A DNA stretch of 64,000 nt from Lacticaseibacillus parakribbianus (GCF_025490915.1 NZ_JANQBA010000002.1:62001-126000), one strand, 5' to 3'; shown: positions 18,931 to 27,371, counted from the first letter of the stretch. Notes: a model not told the origin generated them from the sequence alone. Numbers and translations: made by a program.

Positions 18931-19238
18931 GCCTCGGCGACGGCCGCCCCGGCCGCCCGGTCCTGCCCGAACTCAGGGCCCGAGGGCTGCAGTACAACGC
19001 GCCGGTTCGCATCGGCGACAACTGCTGACTCGGCGCCGGTGTCATCGTGCTGCCCGGCATCACCATCGGCAACAACGTCGTGATCGGCGCCGGCAGCGTG
19101 GTCACCCACGACCTGCCCAGCGACGTGGTCGCGTTCGGCGACCCCTGCAAGATTGCCCGGCCGGTCAACGACCACGACCGCGACTTTTACTTCAAGGACC
19201 ACCGCATCGACCCGGGGCTGCTGAACGCAAAAGGCTGA
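18931..19238 (+). pseudogene. Sugar O-acetyltransferase, C-terminal fragment
   Basis: In the frame ending at 19238 the sequence reads G-L-Q-Y-N-A-P-V-R-I-G-D-N, then TGA at 19026-19028 where relatives have Trp, then L-G-A-G-V-I-V-L-P-G-I-T-I-G-N-N and onward to the normal C-terminus. The N-terminal two thirds are absent. Both a truncation and a nonsense codon show decay; a deletion probably joined it to the AraC fragment. Confidence 0.75.
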
Positions 19239-19258
19239 CCGCGTCAACGCGGCCAGCC
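19229..19258 (-). terminator. Terminator of the minus-strand gene at 19.5 kb
   Basis: Minus strand GGCTGGCCGCG / CGCGGTCAGCC, loop TTGA, then TTTT; one mismatch in the stem. Confidence 0.7.
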
Positions 19259-19266
19259 CCCGAGTG

Positions 19267-19695
19267 CTACTTGCCAACCAACCCGTACCAGTCGATGGTG
19301 GTCAGATACGCCAAGTTCTCGCCATTGTAGGCCATCCCCCCGCGGCGGTCGGCCGGAAAACGGAAGTGCCGGCCCTTGCCGGCGACGCGCATGTCCAGGC
19401 GCTTTTCGGTCAACGTGTTGCTCACCCGAAAGTCCGAGATGTCGGCCGTCGCCAGCGCCTCGGGCCGCCCCTCGTGGCGCCCGCTCAACGGGTACACCCA
19501 CAACGTCTCCGCCGTGAAAACCAACAGCACCGGCCGCTCGAACAGATCCCCGTACAAGGCGGGGTTAGACGTGATGTCAAACACCACGTGCGATGCGGAG
19601 GAGCCGGTGCGGCGGCCCCACAGGTAATTGCCGACCGGCGCCACGCCGAGCGACTTCACGATGGCCAAGGCGGCTTCTTGCGTCAATGCAACCAT
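19267..19695 (-). CDS. Conserved-looking hypothetical protein
   Basis: 142 residues, soluble, no signal or membrane segment. Not recognised. It has a regular alternation of short beta-like segments (V-L-L-V-F-T-A-E-T-L-W-V-Y-P-L) and ends Y-L-T-T-I-D-W-Y-G-L-V-G-K. ATG 19695 has AAAGGA eight bases upstream; ATG 19704 is a close alternative. It has its own terminator and is divergent from the Rgg-like gene. Confidence 0.65.
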   Translation of the reverse strand: MVALTQEAALAIVKSLGVAPVGNYLWGRRTGSSASHVVFDITSNPALYGDLFERPVLLVFTAETLWVYPLSGRHEGRPEALATADISDFRVSNTLTEKRLDMRVAGKGRHFRFPADRRGGMAYNGENLAYLTTIDWYGLVGK

Positions 19696-19831
19696 AATTG
19701 TCATCCTTTCGCCTTTCAATTCACGCGCGACCCATCTAAGATAGAGTCAGCGCCTTGCCTTCAGTGTAGCCGAGCGCGGCCGCACGGGGAGGTCAAGATG
19801 AATTGATTCACATTTTTGAGGAGGCGTGGCC

Positions 19832-20698
19832 ATGACTTTCGAACACTCCACCCTGGGGGCCGCCTACCGCGAGCTGCGCAAGCGCCGCGGCCTGGCCATC
19901 AAGCAGGTCCGTGGCGACCTGGATGCCTCGGCGGTTTCACACTTCGAACGCGACAGCGCGGACATCCGCATGACCAACTTGGTGGCGCTGCTTGCGCCAA
20001 CCGGGATGCCGGTTGATGAGTTCACGCAGCTACTCCCCGCCGCCACCAGCAGCGTGGCGGCCACGATGCGCCAGCTTTCCGCGGCCTATGACCGCGGTGA
20101 TGCGACCGCCATCGCGGCGATGCTTTCGAATTACGCCGACGCGCAACCCGCGACGCCACCGCGCTACCTGATTCGGCTGATTGTGGCTTCGTGTTACGCC
20201 GAGCTGGCCCAGCAGCCGACACAACTGGCCGCGGCGGACGCCGAATTCGTGTCGGACTACCTGATGCAAGACGGTCGCTGGTTTGGCCTCGAGTACATCG
20301 CCTTTGGCAACCTCGCCTACAGCCTGCCGCCGCAGACCAACACAAGGCTGTTGGCCAAAATGCTGCGGGAGTACCGCGCCTTCCACCTGTCCAGCTACAC
20401 CCCGCTCTTCACCGCGGCCGTCTACAACCTCGCCGTGAACCAGCTGGAAGCCGGCGACTACGCCGAGACACGCAGGCTGTTGGCTGCGGCCGAGCCCGAC
20501 ATCACCGACTCGAGTGATCTTTACCGCCGCATCCACTTCGCCTTTTTGCGTCTGCTAACGCCTTGGCTGGAGTCCCGCCAGGCCCAAGACGCGGCCGCCC
20601 TCAATCAGTTTCTAACGGTGACGGCGCTGATCGACCCGACGCTTGCGACCAAGTTTCGCACCTGGCAGACCCAGCTGGTGGCAAGACACAACGGCTGA
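19832..20698 (+). CDS. Rgg/GadR/MutR-family transcriptional regulator
   Basis: 288 residues: an XRE-type helix-turn-helix at residues ~7-60 (Y-R-E-L-R-K-R-R-G-L, S-H-F-E-R-D) and a C-terminal helical repeat domain as in Rgg-like peptide-responsive regulators. ATG 19832 with GAGGAGG seven bases upstream. I looked for a short hydrophobic signal peptide gene nearby and did not find a convincing one, so peptide sensing is unproven. Confidence 0.75.
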   Translation: MTFEHSTLGAAYRELRKRRGLAIKQVRGDLDASAVSHFERDSADIRMTNLVALLAPTGMPVDEFTQLLPAATSSVAATMRQLSAAYDRGDATAIAAMLSNYADAQPATPPRYLIRLIVASCYAELAQQPTQLAAADAEFVSDYLMQDGRWFGLEYIAFGNLAYSLPPQTNTRLLAKMLREYRAFHLSSYTPLFTAAVYNLAVNQLEAGDYAETRRLLAAAEPDITDSSDLYRRIHFAFLRLLTPWLESRQAQDAAALNQFLTVTALIDPTLATKFRTWQTQLVARHNG

Positions 20699-20778
20699 CC
20701 TTGCGCATTGTTGACTGCCACCGCATCGGCTCGGCGCTTGTGGTCGCGGATTGCCGCCACCCAACCGCCTGACTGCAT

Positions 20779-20834
20779 CGCAACGCCAACAGCCCGAATC
20801 GTCTTCAATGACGGTTCGGGCTGTTGGCGTTGCG
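20779..20834. repeat. 25-bp stem-loop downstream of the Rgg-like gene
   Basis: Arms 20779-20803 and 20810-20834 pair over 25 bases with a single U-G wobble and a six-base loop. No T-run follows. Could be a processed RNA end or a mobile-element remnant. Confidence 0.8.
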
Positions 20835-20851
20835 ACGCCGGCCGCGCCGAA

Positions 20852-20887
20852 GCCACCGGACTCGGTGAATCCGGTGGCCTTGGCCTT
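20852..20887 (+). terminator. Probable terminator of the Rgg-like gene
   Basis: GCCACCGGA / TCCGGTGGC with a nine-base loop, then CTTGGCCTTTTC; the T-run is short and a few bases late. Confidence 0.5.
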
Positions 20888-21664
20888 TTCAATTACGTTC
20901 CTGGCTTTTGCTGCCCGTAATGCTGCCATTGCGCCCAGCGGTTCCGGTCATCCGCGCGGCTAACTAGGTTAGGAGTGGCGGTGGCCGGCCTGCAGCCGGT
21001 GGGGTGATGCGAAAGTCCCTGGTATTCCCCTAAGTACGGTCCCGGGGTTGCACGAAAACTCTCGAGTTGAAAGCCGTGTGACGATACACTGCGGCCTGGC
21101 ATGGGTGGGGGCTGTCGCCTTGGTGCGAACCGCTGGCGCAGTCCCGCGCGGTGGATACTGCGGCAGCCAAGGCCTTGGCCGCCTCCCCGCACAAGAACAA
21201 TCATTCGCGGATAGCTTAACACTATACCAATTTACCGTCAACTCATTTGACTCGGCTTTGACTTGGTATCGCTTGCACCGCGCCGGTTGGGCTTGGCTCA
21301 CCCGCGTCAGCGCCTCGGTGCCGCGCGAGGCGGCGCCGTCGCGGCGGTTGGCACCGTTTTGCGCGTCCACCTAGAAGCGACCGTGCCAATCCGCCACGAC
21401 GCCGTGAGCGCACGCCAGATTCTTGGCCGTGGCCAGCGCCAGGCATGGCCCCACCGTCAGACGCCTGGCTGCAGGCGTCGTACCGCCTTCACCCAGCCGA
21501 TTGTAGCTTGTCGTCAGGTGTTCCGCTTCGGCCGCATGGCGACGCCTGCGAGCCCTCAGTCTCACGCTTTGGGCCCGAGAACACGTCCGGTTCTGACTTG
21601 CGCGGCCACGATCCTCTGAGGTGGCACGGGGCGGGTCGCGACGACCGGCCCTTTTTCGGGGCAC
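20888..21664. other. Gene-poor region, nothing recognised
   Basis: About 780 bp. Several short open frames on both strands lack ribosome binding sites and recognisable content. A hairpin GACGCCTG-GCTG-CAGGCGTC is at 21460-21479, and a minus-strand extended -10 (TTGGTATAGT) lies near 21219-21228. No tRNA, RNase P, SRP or tmRNA signatures were found. Confidence 0.5.
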
Positions 21665-21698
21665 AAAAAAGACGCGCGGCCAAAGGCGTCGCGCGTCT
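21665..21698 (-). terminator. Terminator of rpmE2
   Basis: Minus strand AGACGCGCG / CGCGCGTCT with an inner GCC/GGC pairing, then TTTTTT. Confidence 0.85.
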
Positions 21699-21712
21699 GT
21701 TTAATTGCAGGT

Positions 21713-21961
21713 TTACTTGCTGGTAAGACCGTACTTCTTGTTGAAGCGATCAACACGACCGTCAGCCTTGCTGAACTTCTGCTTACCGGTGTAGAACGGG
21801 TGGGAATCGGACGTGATTTCCACACGAATCAACGGGTAGGTTTCGCCTTCGAATTCGACGGTTTCGTTCGAGCTCTTGGTCGAGCCGGAAACGAACTTGA
21901 ACCCGGTTGCGGAGTCCATGAATACGACCTGGTGGTAATCTGGGTGGATGCCTTGCTTCAT
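21713..21961 (-). CDS. rpmE2: Ribosomal protein L31 type B
   Basis: 82 residues, begins M-K-Q-G-I-H-P-D-Y and contains [10 protein letters not shown], the L31 signature. There is no CxxC zinc knuckle, so it is the zinc-independent type B paralogue, part of the large subunit. AAAGGAG precedes the ATG. Single gene with promoter and terminator. Confidence 0.96.
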   Translation of the reverse strand: MKQGIHPDYHQVVFMDSATGFKFVSGSTKSSNETVEFEGETYPLIRVEITSDSHPFYTGKQKFSKADGRVDRFNKKYGLTSK

Positions 21962-22025
21962 AGTAATCTTCTCCTTTGCCCTAAGCCATTGCCTGACCTA
22001 GAGATATTCGTGTCACAACCTTAGC

Positions 22026-22054
22026 AGTTTATCATAGCCGGCCGCCAAAAGCAA
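22026..22054 (-). promoter_or_regulatory. Promoter of rpmE2
   Basis: Minus strand TTGCTT, 17 bp, TAAACT with TGA before the -10. Confidence 0.7.
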
Positions 22055-22141
22055 CCGCTCGCCGGCAAATCCGGTGCGGTGGCCAACCCTGCAGTCCGGA
22101 CCCCGAATCAAGCTCGCCGCCCAGACCGCGTCGCGGGTACA

Positions 22142-22176
22142 ACAAACGCGGTGAGCCGCACTCGCGGCCCCCTCAC
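22142..22176 (-). terminator. Possible terminator of murA
   Basis: Minus strand GTGAG..CCGC / GCGG..CTCAC, then CGCGTTTGTT; asymmetric and with a weak T-run. Confidence 0.4.
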
Positions 22177-22200
22177 AGTCGGCGCATTCGGCGCAAGCCC

Positions 22201-23463
22201 TCACTCGTTGACCAACGCGACGTCGGCCCCGAGGCCCTGCAGCTTCATGATCACGCGGTCGTAGCCGCGCAGAATGTTTTCGGCCTTGGTGATGACGGTT
22301 TCGCCCTCCGCCATCAAAGCCGCGGTCATCAAACACGCCCCGGCGCGAATCTCCTCGGCCGCGACCTCGGTGCCTTGCAGCCGGTCGGCGTGGTGAAGCA
22401 AGATCACGTCGTTTTCCACCGTGATGTCGGCGCCCATGCGAATCAGCTCGGGAATGTGCCGCACCCGCTTGGGGTAGATAGTGTCGACGATGATGCCCTC
22501 GCCATGCGCCTTGAGCAACAGCGGCGTGATCGGCTGCTGCAGGTCGGTGGCAAAGCCCGGGTAAGGCATGGTTTTGATCTGCACCATGCGCAGGTCACCG
22601 GACGGGTAGACGAAAATGCTGTCCTCGCCGACGTCCATGGTCACACCCATTTCCTCGAGCTTGGCCAAAAAGGCGTCGAGGTGTTCGGAGATGATGTTTT
22701 GAACCTTCACCCCGTCCCCCACGGCCGCCGCCATGGCGAGGTAGGTACCGGCCTCGATGCGGTCGGGAATGATGGTGTGGGCGTTGTGGGCGGCCAGCTG
22801 GTCGACGCCTTCGATGCGGATGACATCGGTGCCGGCGCCGCGAATCTCAGCGCCCATGTTGTTCAGGTAGGTCGCCAGGTCGATGATTTCGGGTTCCTTG
22901 GCCGCGTTTTCAATCACCGTGCGGCCATGCGCCGTCACCGCGGCGAGAATCACGTTGATGGTCGCGCCGACGGACACCATGTCCAGGAAAATCCGGGCGC
23001 CGTGCAGCCCCTCCTTGGGGGCGCGAATCGCGATGGCGCCGTGCTCGTTGGCCACCTTGGCGCCGAGGGCTTCAAAGCCCTTGATGTGCTGGTCGATCGG
23101 CCGCGGCCCGATGTCGTCGCCGCCGGGCAGGCCGACGATCGCCTGGCCGAAGCGGCCGAGCATCGCGCCCATGAAGTAGTACGAGGCCCGAAGCGACTTG
23201 ATCTTGCCGTTGGGCAGCGGCACGTTTTGAATCTCGGTTGGGTCAATCTTCAGGACACAGTCGGCGAATTCGGATTTCACGTTCATCTCGTCGAGAATCG
23301 CCATCAGGTTGTCCACATCCTGAATGTGGGGGACGGAGTCAAGGGTCACCGGGGTGCGTGACAAAATCGCGGCGGGGATGAGCGCAACGGTGCTGTTCTT
23401 GGCCCCGCCGATCACGACCGTGCCGGAGAGCTTCTTGCCGCCGCGGATCAGCATTTTTTTCAT
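22201..23463 (-). CDS. murA: UDP-GlcNAc 1-carboxyvinyltransferase with Asp at the fosfomycin Cys
   Basis: 420 residues, full length. First committed step of peptidoglycan synthesis: enolpyruvyl transfer from PEP to UDP-GlcNAc in the cytosol. Family motifs: G-G-A-K-N-S near residue 19 and R-P-I-D-Q-H near 121. The loop reads [11 protein letters not shown], so residue 116 (codon at 23116-23118), normally the Cys that fosfomycin alkylates, is Asp. Such natural Cys-to-Asp enzymes are known in Mycobacterium and Chlamydia and are insensitive to the drug. ATG 23463 has GAGGAA upstream. Lactobacilli often carry two MurA copies; which one this is cannot be told here. Confidence 0.95.
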   Translation of the reverse strand: MKKMLIRGGKKLSGTVVIGGAKNSTVALIPAAILSRTPVTLDSVPHIQDVDNLMAILDEMNVKSEFADCVLKIDPTEIQNVPLPNGKIKSLRASYYFMGAMLGRFGQAIVGLPGGDDIGPRPIDQHIKGFEALGAKVANEHGAIAIRAPKEGLHGARIFLDMVSVGATINVILAAVTAHGRTVIENAAKEPEIIDLATYLNNMGAEIRGAGTDVIRIEGVDQLAAHNAHTIIPDRIEAGTYLAMAAAVGDGVKVQNIISEHLDAFLAKLEEMGVTMDVGEDSIFVYPSGDLRMVQIKTMPYPGFATDLQQPITPLLLKAHGEGIIVDTIYPKRVRHIPELIRMGADITVENDVILLHHADRLQGTEVAAEEIRAGACLMTAALMAEGETVITKAENILRGYDRVIMKLQGLGADVALVNE

Positions 23464-23581
23464 TTGAATTATTCCTCACTTACAGACGTTCACAGGTATG
23501 GCCGCGCCACTAAGACAGGCGCAACGGTTGATTCGTTCACTGATGGGAGAGTCGTGCAAAAAAACACACGTTCATCGTTTT

Positions 23582-23610
23582 ATTTTAATGAACTTCTGTA
23601 CAAAACACAA
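23582..23610 (-). promoter_or_regulatory. Promoter of murA
   Basis: Minus strand TTGTGT, 17 bp, TAAAAT, about 120 bp upstream of the start. Confidence 0.65.
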
Positions 23611-23643
23611 GGCCGATCCCGGATTACCGGTAATTCTGAGAAA

Positions 23644-23725
23644 ACCCTCACGAAGCGGCCGACCGCGGATTCGGCCGCTTCGTGAGGGTCAGCAAAGCCC
23701 CGGCGAATGGCTTCGCCGGGGCTTT
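23644..23725 (-). terminator. Tandem terminator hairpins of the aldo/keto reductase gene
   Basis: Two perfect stems: AAAGCCCCGGCGAA / TTCGCCGGGGCTTT (23694-23725) and a 19-bp stem (23644-23689), the latter followed on the minus strand by TTTTC. Confidence 0.85.
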
Positions 23726-23735
23726 GAACGCGCTG

Positions 23736-24728
23736 TTATTTTTGGGCCAAAACCCGATCGATGGCCGCCAGTTCGTCCGTCGTAAAGTGCGGCTGATCCA
23801 GCGCCTTAAGGTTGGCCTCAAGCTGGCTGACCCGTGAGGCCCCGATCAAGACACTGGCGACGGTCGGCTGCTGCAAGATCCAGGCCAGCGCCATCGCGGC
23901 CAGGCTCTGGCCGCGGTCGGCCGCAATCCGGTTGAGGGCCCGGACGGTACCCAGCGTTTTTTCGACGTTGTCCGGGTGCAGGAACGGGCTGGAGCTGCGA
24001 GCGGCGCGGGAGTCGGCCGGAATGCCGTTCAGGTAGCGGTCGGTCAACAGCCCCTGCGCCAGCGGGCTGAAGGTGATTGCCCCCAGCTGTTCCTTGGCGA
24101 GCTCTTGGAACAGCCCGTCTTCCGGACCACGGGTGAACATGTTGTAGCAGACCTGGTGGATGATGATCGGCGTGCCCAGCCGGCGAAAGATTGGTACGAT
24201 CGCCGCGGTTTGCTCGGCCGAGTAGTTGGAGATGCCGATGTACAGGGCCTTGCCCTGCCGCACCAGCTGATCCAGCGCCTGGGCGGTTTCCTCAAACGGG
24301 GTGTCCGGATCCGGCCGGTGGCTGTAGAAAATGTCCACGTAGTCCAGTCCCAACCGGCGCAGGCTCTGGTCGCAAGACGCGATGATGCTCTTCTTGGAGC
24401 CCCACTCCCCGTACGGGCCCGGCCACATGTAGTAACCGGCCTTGGTGGAGATCACCATTTCGTCGCGGTAGGCCGCAAACTCCTGGTGAAAAATCCGCCC
24501 GAAGTTTTCCTCGGCCGAGCCGGCGGTTGGGCCGTAGTTGTTGGCCAGGTCGAAGTGCGTGATGCCGTGGTCAAAGGCGGCCGCGAGCACCGCCTTTTGG
24601 TTGGCCAAGGGGTCGACGGAGCCGAAGTTGTGCCACAGCCCCAAAGACAGCGCAGACAGGCGCAGACCGGAGCGGCCGACGCGGTTGTAAGTCATGTTCT
24701 GGTACCGATTCTCATCTGCAAGATACAT
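23736..24728 (-). CDS. Aldo/keto reductase (YghZ-like)
   Basis: 330 residues, NADPH-dependent TIM-barrel oxidoreductase. Catalytic residues visible as Asp and Tyr in F-D-L-A-N-N-Y-G, Lys in I-S-T-K-A-G-Y and His in Y-S-H-R-P-D. The M-W-P-G-P-Y-G-E-W-G-S-K-K insertion resembles the L-glyceraldehyde 3-phosphate reductase YghZ subgroup. ATG 24728 has GAGGTGA upstream; ATG 24737 is rejected. Divergent from a MerR regulator with a shared operator, so probably induced by a reactive carbonyl or similar stress. Confidence 0.9.
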   Translation of the reverse strand: MYLADENRYQNMTYNRVGRSGLRLSALSLGLWHNFGSVDPLANQKAVLAAAFDHGITHFDLANNYGPTAGSAEENFGRIFHQEFAAYRDEMVISTKAGYYMWPGPYGEWGSKKSIIASCDQSLRRLGLDYVDIFYSHRPDPDTPFEETAQALDQLVRQGKALYIGISNYSAEQTAAIVPIFRRLGTPIIIHQVCYNMFTRGPEDGLFQELAKEQLGAITFSPLAQGLLTDRYLNGIPADSRAARSSSPFLHPDNVEKTLGTVRALNRIAADRGQSLAAMALAWILQQPTVASVLIGASRVSQLEANLKALDQPHFTTDELAAIDRVLAQK

Positions 24729-24747
24729 TTTGATCACCTCTGGGCTT

Positions 24748-24778
24748 AGTGTACAACTTGAAGTACACTTGAAGTAAA
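24748..24778 (-). promoter_or_regulatory. MerR-type promoter/operator
   Basis: Minus strand TTTACT (24773-24778), a 19-bp spacer, TACACT (24748-24753). The perfect inverted repeat AGTGTAC-N8-GTACACT (24748-24769) fills the spacer. Overlong spacers with a central dyad are the hallmark of MerR-activated promoters. Confidence 0.75.
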
Positions 24779-24798
24779 GCGATTTCTCGGAGGCAATT

Positions 24799-25239
24799 AT
24801 GACCTATACCATCACCCAGCTCAGCCGGCTGTTCAACCTGCCGGCGTCGACTTTGCGGTACTACGAGCAAGTCGGCCTGCTGACGCACGTCCAGCGCCGC
24901 GGCAGCCGCCGCCTCTACAACGACGGTCACTTCAACCGACTCAAGTCGATCTGCTGCTTCAAGCAGGCCGGCATGACCATCACTCAGCTGCAGACCTACT
25001 TTGACCTGGCCGACACGCCCGGCACCGAGCCGGCAATTGTCGCGCTTTTGACTCAGCAAGAGCGCGAACTTGCGGCCAAGCAGCAGGCCCTGGCGGAATC
25101 TTTGGCCCACCTGCACCGCAAGCTGGCCTTCCACCGCGCCTGCGCGGCCGCCGCGGCCGCCGGCACCCCGGCGCCTTGCTGGGACCACTTCCGCAATTGC
25201 CCGCAAGCGGAGATCGAGGCCGCCCTCAAGGAGGCGTAG
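24799..25239 (+). CDS. MerR-family regulator
   Basis: 146 residues: winged helix-turn-helix at residues 1-70 (L-P-A-S-T-L-R-Y-Y-E-Q-V-G-L-L) followed by a long coiled-coil helix. The C-terminal part has Cys at several positions (C in I-C-C-F, H-R-A-C, P-A-P-C, R-N-C-P), which could be sensing residues, though this is speculative. ATG 24799 with GGAGG upstream. Divergent from the aldo/keto reductase it probably controls. Confidence 0.88.
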   Translation: MTYTITQLSRLFNLPASTLRYYEQVGLLTHVQRRGSRRLYNDGHFNRLKSICCFKQAGMTITQLQTYFDLADTPGTEPAIVALLTQQERELAAKQQALAESLAHLHRKLAFHRACAAAAAAGTPAPCWDHFRNCPQAEIEAALKEA

Positions 25240-25329
25240 GCGAACCCACCCCCGATAAGCGCGTCGGCCGGCATCACCACTTGCGCCGAGTCGCTCACCG
25301 CCAAGTACCTGTGAGCCAGCCGCACGCAC

Positions 25330-25366
25330 GCAAAGGGGTACCCGCAAAACGCGGGTACCCCTTTGC
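25330..25366. terminator. Terminator of pyrG (bidirectional)
   Basis: 16-bp perfect stem GCAAAGGGGTACCCGC / GCGGGTACCCCTTTGC. Confidence 0.75.
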
Positions 25367-25376
25367 TGTGTCTAAG

Positions 25377-26978
25377 TTAGTTGAAGTCGCCGGCGGCCTT
25401 GATGAAGGCCTTGAACAGGCCTTCCGGACGGGTCGGCCGCGACTGGAATTCCGGGTGGTACTGAGAGGCAACGAAGAACTTGTTGGCCGGCAGCTCGATC
25501 ACTTCCATCAGGCGGTTATCAGGCGACACGCCGGAGAAGACCAGGCCCTTGTCCTCCAAGGCCTTGCGGTACTTGGTGTTGAACTCGTAGCGGTGACGGT
25601 GACGCTTTTGCACCTCCGGCACGTTGTCGTAGGCCGCAGCGGCCACGGTGCCCGGCTGCAAAACGCATGGGTACAGGCCCAGGCGCAGCGTGCCACCGAG
25701 GTTTTCGACGTTGACCTGGTCTGGCATCAGGTCGATGACCGGGTCTTCGATGTCCGGGGCCACCTCGGTGGAGCCGGCGTGCTTGATGCCGGCGACGTTG
25801 CGGGCGAACTCGATGGACGCCATCTGCATCCCCAGGCAGATGCCCAAGAACGGCACGTCGTTCTCACGCGCGTAGCGAATCGCGGCGATTTTGCCTTCCA
25901 AGCCGCGGTCGCCGAAGCCCCCGGGCACCAGGATGCCATCGGCGTCGCCCAGCAACTCCTTGACGTTGTCATCGGTCACGTCCTCGGCCTGGAAGGTGAC
26001 CAGGTCGATGTCAGAATCCCAGAAGTAGCCGGCCGACTTCAGCGCCTCGGCGACGGAGATATAGGCGTCCTTGAGGGCGACGTACTTGCCGACCAGGGCG
26101 ATTTTGACGGAGTGGTGCAGGTTTTGCACCTTGTGAACCAAGGCGGTCCACTCGGTCATGTCGGCCGCCGGCACATCTAGGCCGAAGTGCTCGATCACGC
26201 GCTGGTCCATGCCCTGGGCTTGCATCGCCAAGGGAATCTCGTACAGCGTCTTGGCGTCGCGGGATTCGATGATCGAGTCCTGACGCACGTCGGTGAACAG
26301 CGCGATCTTCTCCTTCATGCCTTCCGTGACCGGCTTTTCGGTCCGCAGAATCAGCATGTTCGGCTGGATGCCAATGTTGCGCAGCTCCTTGACCGAGTGC
26401 TGGGTCGGCTTGGTCTTCATCTCGCCGGCGGCCCGCAGGTAAGGCACCAGGGTGGCGTGGATGTAGTAGGTGTTTTCGGCCCCCACGTCGTTTTTCATCT
26501 GGCGAATCGCCTCGAGGAACGGCTGGGATTCGATGTCCCCGACCGTGCCGCCGATTTCGGTTATGATGATGTCGGAGTCGGTCGTCGTGGCCGCCCGCAT
26601 GATCTTCTCCTTGAGCATGTTGGTGATGTGTGGAATCACCTGAACGGTCGCGCCGAGGTACTCACCCTTGCGTTCCTTGTCCAGCACCTCGGAGTAGATC
26701 TTGCCCGTGGTGACGTTGCTGTACTTGTTCAGGTTAATATCGATGAAGCGTTCGTAATGGCCAAGGTCCAGGTCCGTTTCGGCACCATCGTCGGTTACGA
26801 AGACTTCCCCGTGCTGGTACGGGTTCATCGTGCCGGGATCCACGTTGATGTACGGATCAAATTTTTGAATCGTTACCTTCAAGCCCCGGTTTTTGAGCAA
26901 TCGACCCAGGCTTGCCGCCACGATCCCTTTGCCAAGTGAAGACACGACCCCACCGGTAACAAAAATATACTTGGTCAT
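25377..26978 (-). CDS. pyrG: CTP synthase
   Basis: 533 residues. N-terminal synthetase domain ([13 protein letters not shown]) and C-terminal class I glutamine amidotransferase domain with nucleophile Cys in L-G-I-C-L-G-M-Q and the H-P-E-F-Q-S-R-P pair. Converts UTP to CTP with glutamine. ATG 26978 has AAAGGAG upstream; the longer frame to 27023 runs into the attenuator. Preceded by the CTP-responsive leader described below and, further up, by rpoE, the usual Firmicute order. Confidence 0.97.
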   Translation of the reverse strand: MTKYIFVTGGVVSSLGKGIVAASLGRLLKNRGLKVTIQKFDPYINVDPGTMNPYQHGEVFVTDDGAETDLDLGHYERFIDINLNKYSNVTTGKIYSEVLDKERKGEYLGATVQVIPHITNMLKEKIMRAATTTDSDIIITEIGGTVGDIESQPFLEAIRQMKNDVGAENTYYIHATLVPYLRAAGEMKTKPTQHSVKELRNIGIQPNMLILRTEKPVTEGMKEKIALFTDVRQDSIIESRDAKTLYEIPLAMQAQGMDQRVIEHFGLDVPAADMTEWTALVHKVQNLHHSVKIALVGKYVALKDAYISVAEALKSAGYFWDSDIDLVTFQAEDVTDDNVKELLGDADGILVPGGFGDRGLEGKIAAIRYARENDVPFLGICLGMQMASIEFARNVAGIKHAGSTEVAPDIEDPVIDLMPDQVNVENLGGTLRLGLYPCVLQPGTVAAAAYDNVPEVQKRHRHRYEFNTKYRKALEDKGLVFSGVSPDNRLMEVIELPANKFFVASQYHPEFQSRPTRPEGLFKAFIKAAGDFN

Positions 26979-27007
26979 GAGAAAACTCCTTTGTGTGATT
27001 TTGACGG

Positions 27008-27085
27008 GTAAAAACAAAAACAAGCTCCCTATTCAACCGAACAGGGAGCTTGCAACCGTTTTGGCTCTGCAAGAGCAGAGCGCCC
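27008..27085 (-). promoter_or_regulatory. pyrG leader with CTP-sensing attenuator
   Basis: Minus strand: the transcript is predicted to begin GGGCGC at 27085, then a GCTCTGC-TCTT-GCAGAGC hairpin, then an intrinsic terminator CAAGCTCCCT / AGGGAGCTTG (27021-27052) followed by TTTTTGTTTTT. In Bacillus subtilis pyrG, low CTP causes slippage at the initial GGG and the poly-G tract pairs with the pyrimidine-rich terminator arm; the arm here is GCTCCCT, as needed for this mechanism. Confidence 0.8.
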
Positions 27086-27089
27086 AAAA

Positions 27090-27121
27090 AGTATAGTAAC
27101 GAAAATAACACCAGGCGTCAA
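27090..27121 (-). promoter_or_regulatory. Promoter of pyrG
   Basis: Minus strand TTGACG (27116-27121), 17 bp, TACTAT (27093-27098), placing the GGG start seven bases downstream; overlapping TATACT is an alternative -10 with a 20-bp spacer. Confidence 0.7.
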
Positions 27122-27204
27122 GGGCTTTGTGAAAGTCGCGCGTGAAACCCGCGGCTGGCGCGGTTTCAGCGGCCTGGCCGGCGCCCATTTCGGCGTAAAA
27201 TGAC

Positions 27205-27348
27205 TCAGGCCAGGCGCTTAGCCATCATCGCCGCCTGCCTCAAGGTGGTGTTGCGATTGCGACGCGACGCCAGCGGGTAGAAGGGCTCCCGTAGCATTTT
27301 GGCGTAAAAGGCCCGGGCGTAGTGGACCTTGGCCGGCGCGGTGAGACC
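27205..27348 (-). other. Short open frame, possible gene fragment
   Basis: 48 codons ending in TGA read like protein (K-V-H-Y-A-R-A-F-Y-A-K-M-L-R-E-P-F-Y-P-L) but have no start codon with a ribosome binding site except an internal ATG at 27297, and overlap the rpoE terminator. May be chance or a decayed gene. Confidence 0.25.
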
Positions 27349-27371
27349 AAAAAACCGGCCGCAGCCGGTTT
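27347..27371 (-). terminator. Terminator of rpoE
   Basis: Minus strand AAACCGGC / GCCGGTTT with TGCG loop, then TTTTTT. Confidence 0.85.

Noticed and set aside
21009-21020. GCGAAAGTCCC resembling the RNase P RNA core GAGGAAAGTCC
   Set aside because: Other conserved RNase P RNA regions are missing nearby.
21123-21155. Possible T-box or riboswitch motif in the gene-poor region (GCGAACCGCTGG and nearby GCGGTGGA)
   Set aside because: Resembles the T-box sequence only superficially; no specifier stem, no terminator/antiterminator pair and no downstream synthetase or transporter gene on that strand.
20893-21222. 109-codon minus-strand frame in the gene-poor region
   Set aside because: Starts at a GTG without a ribosome binding site and has unbalanced composition (many Arg, Gly, Pro, Gln); no family recognised.
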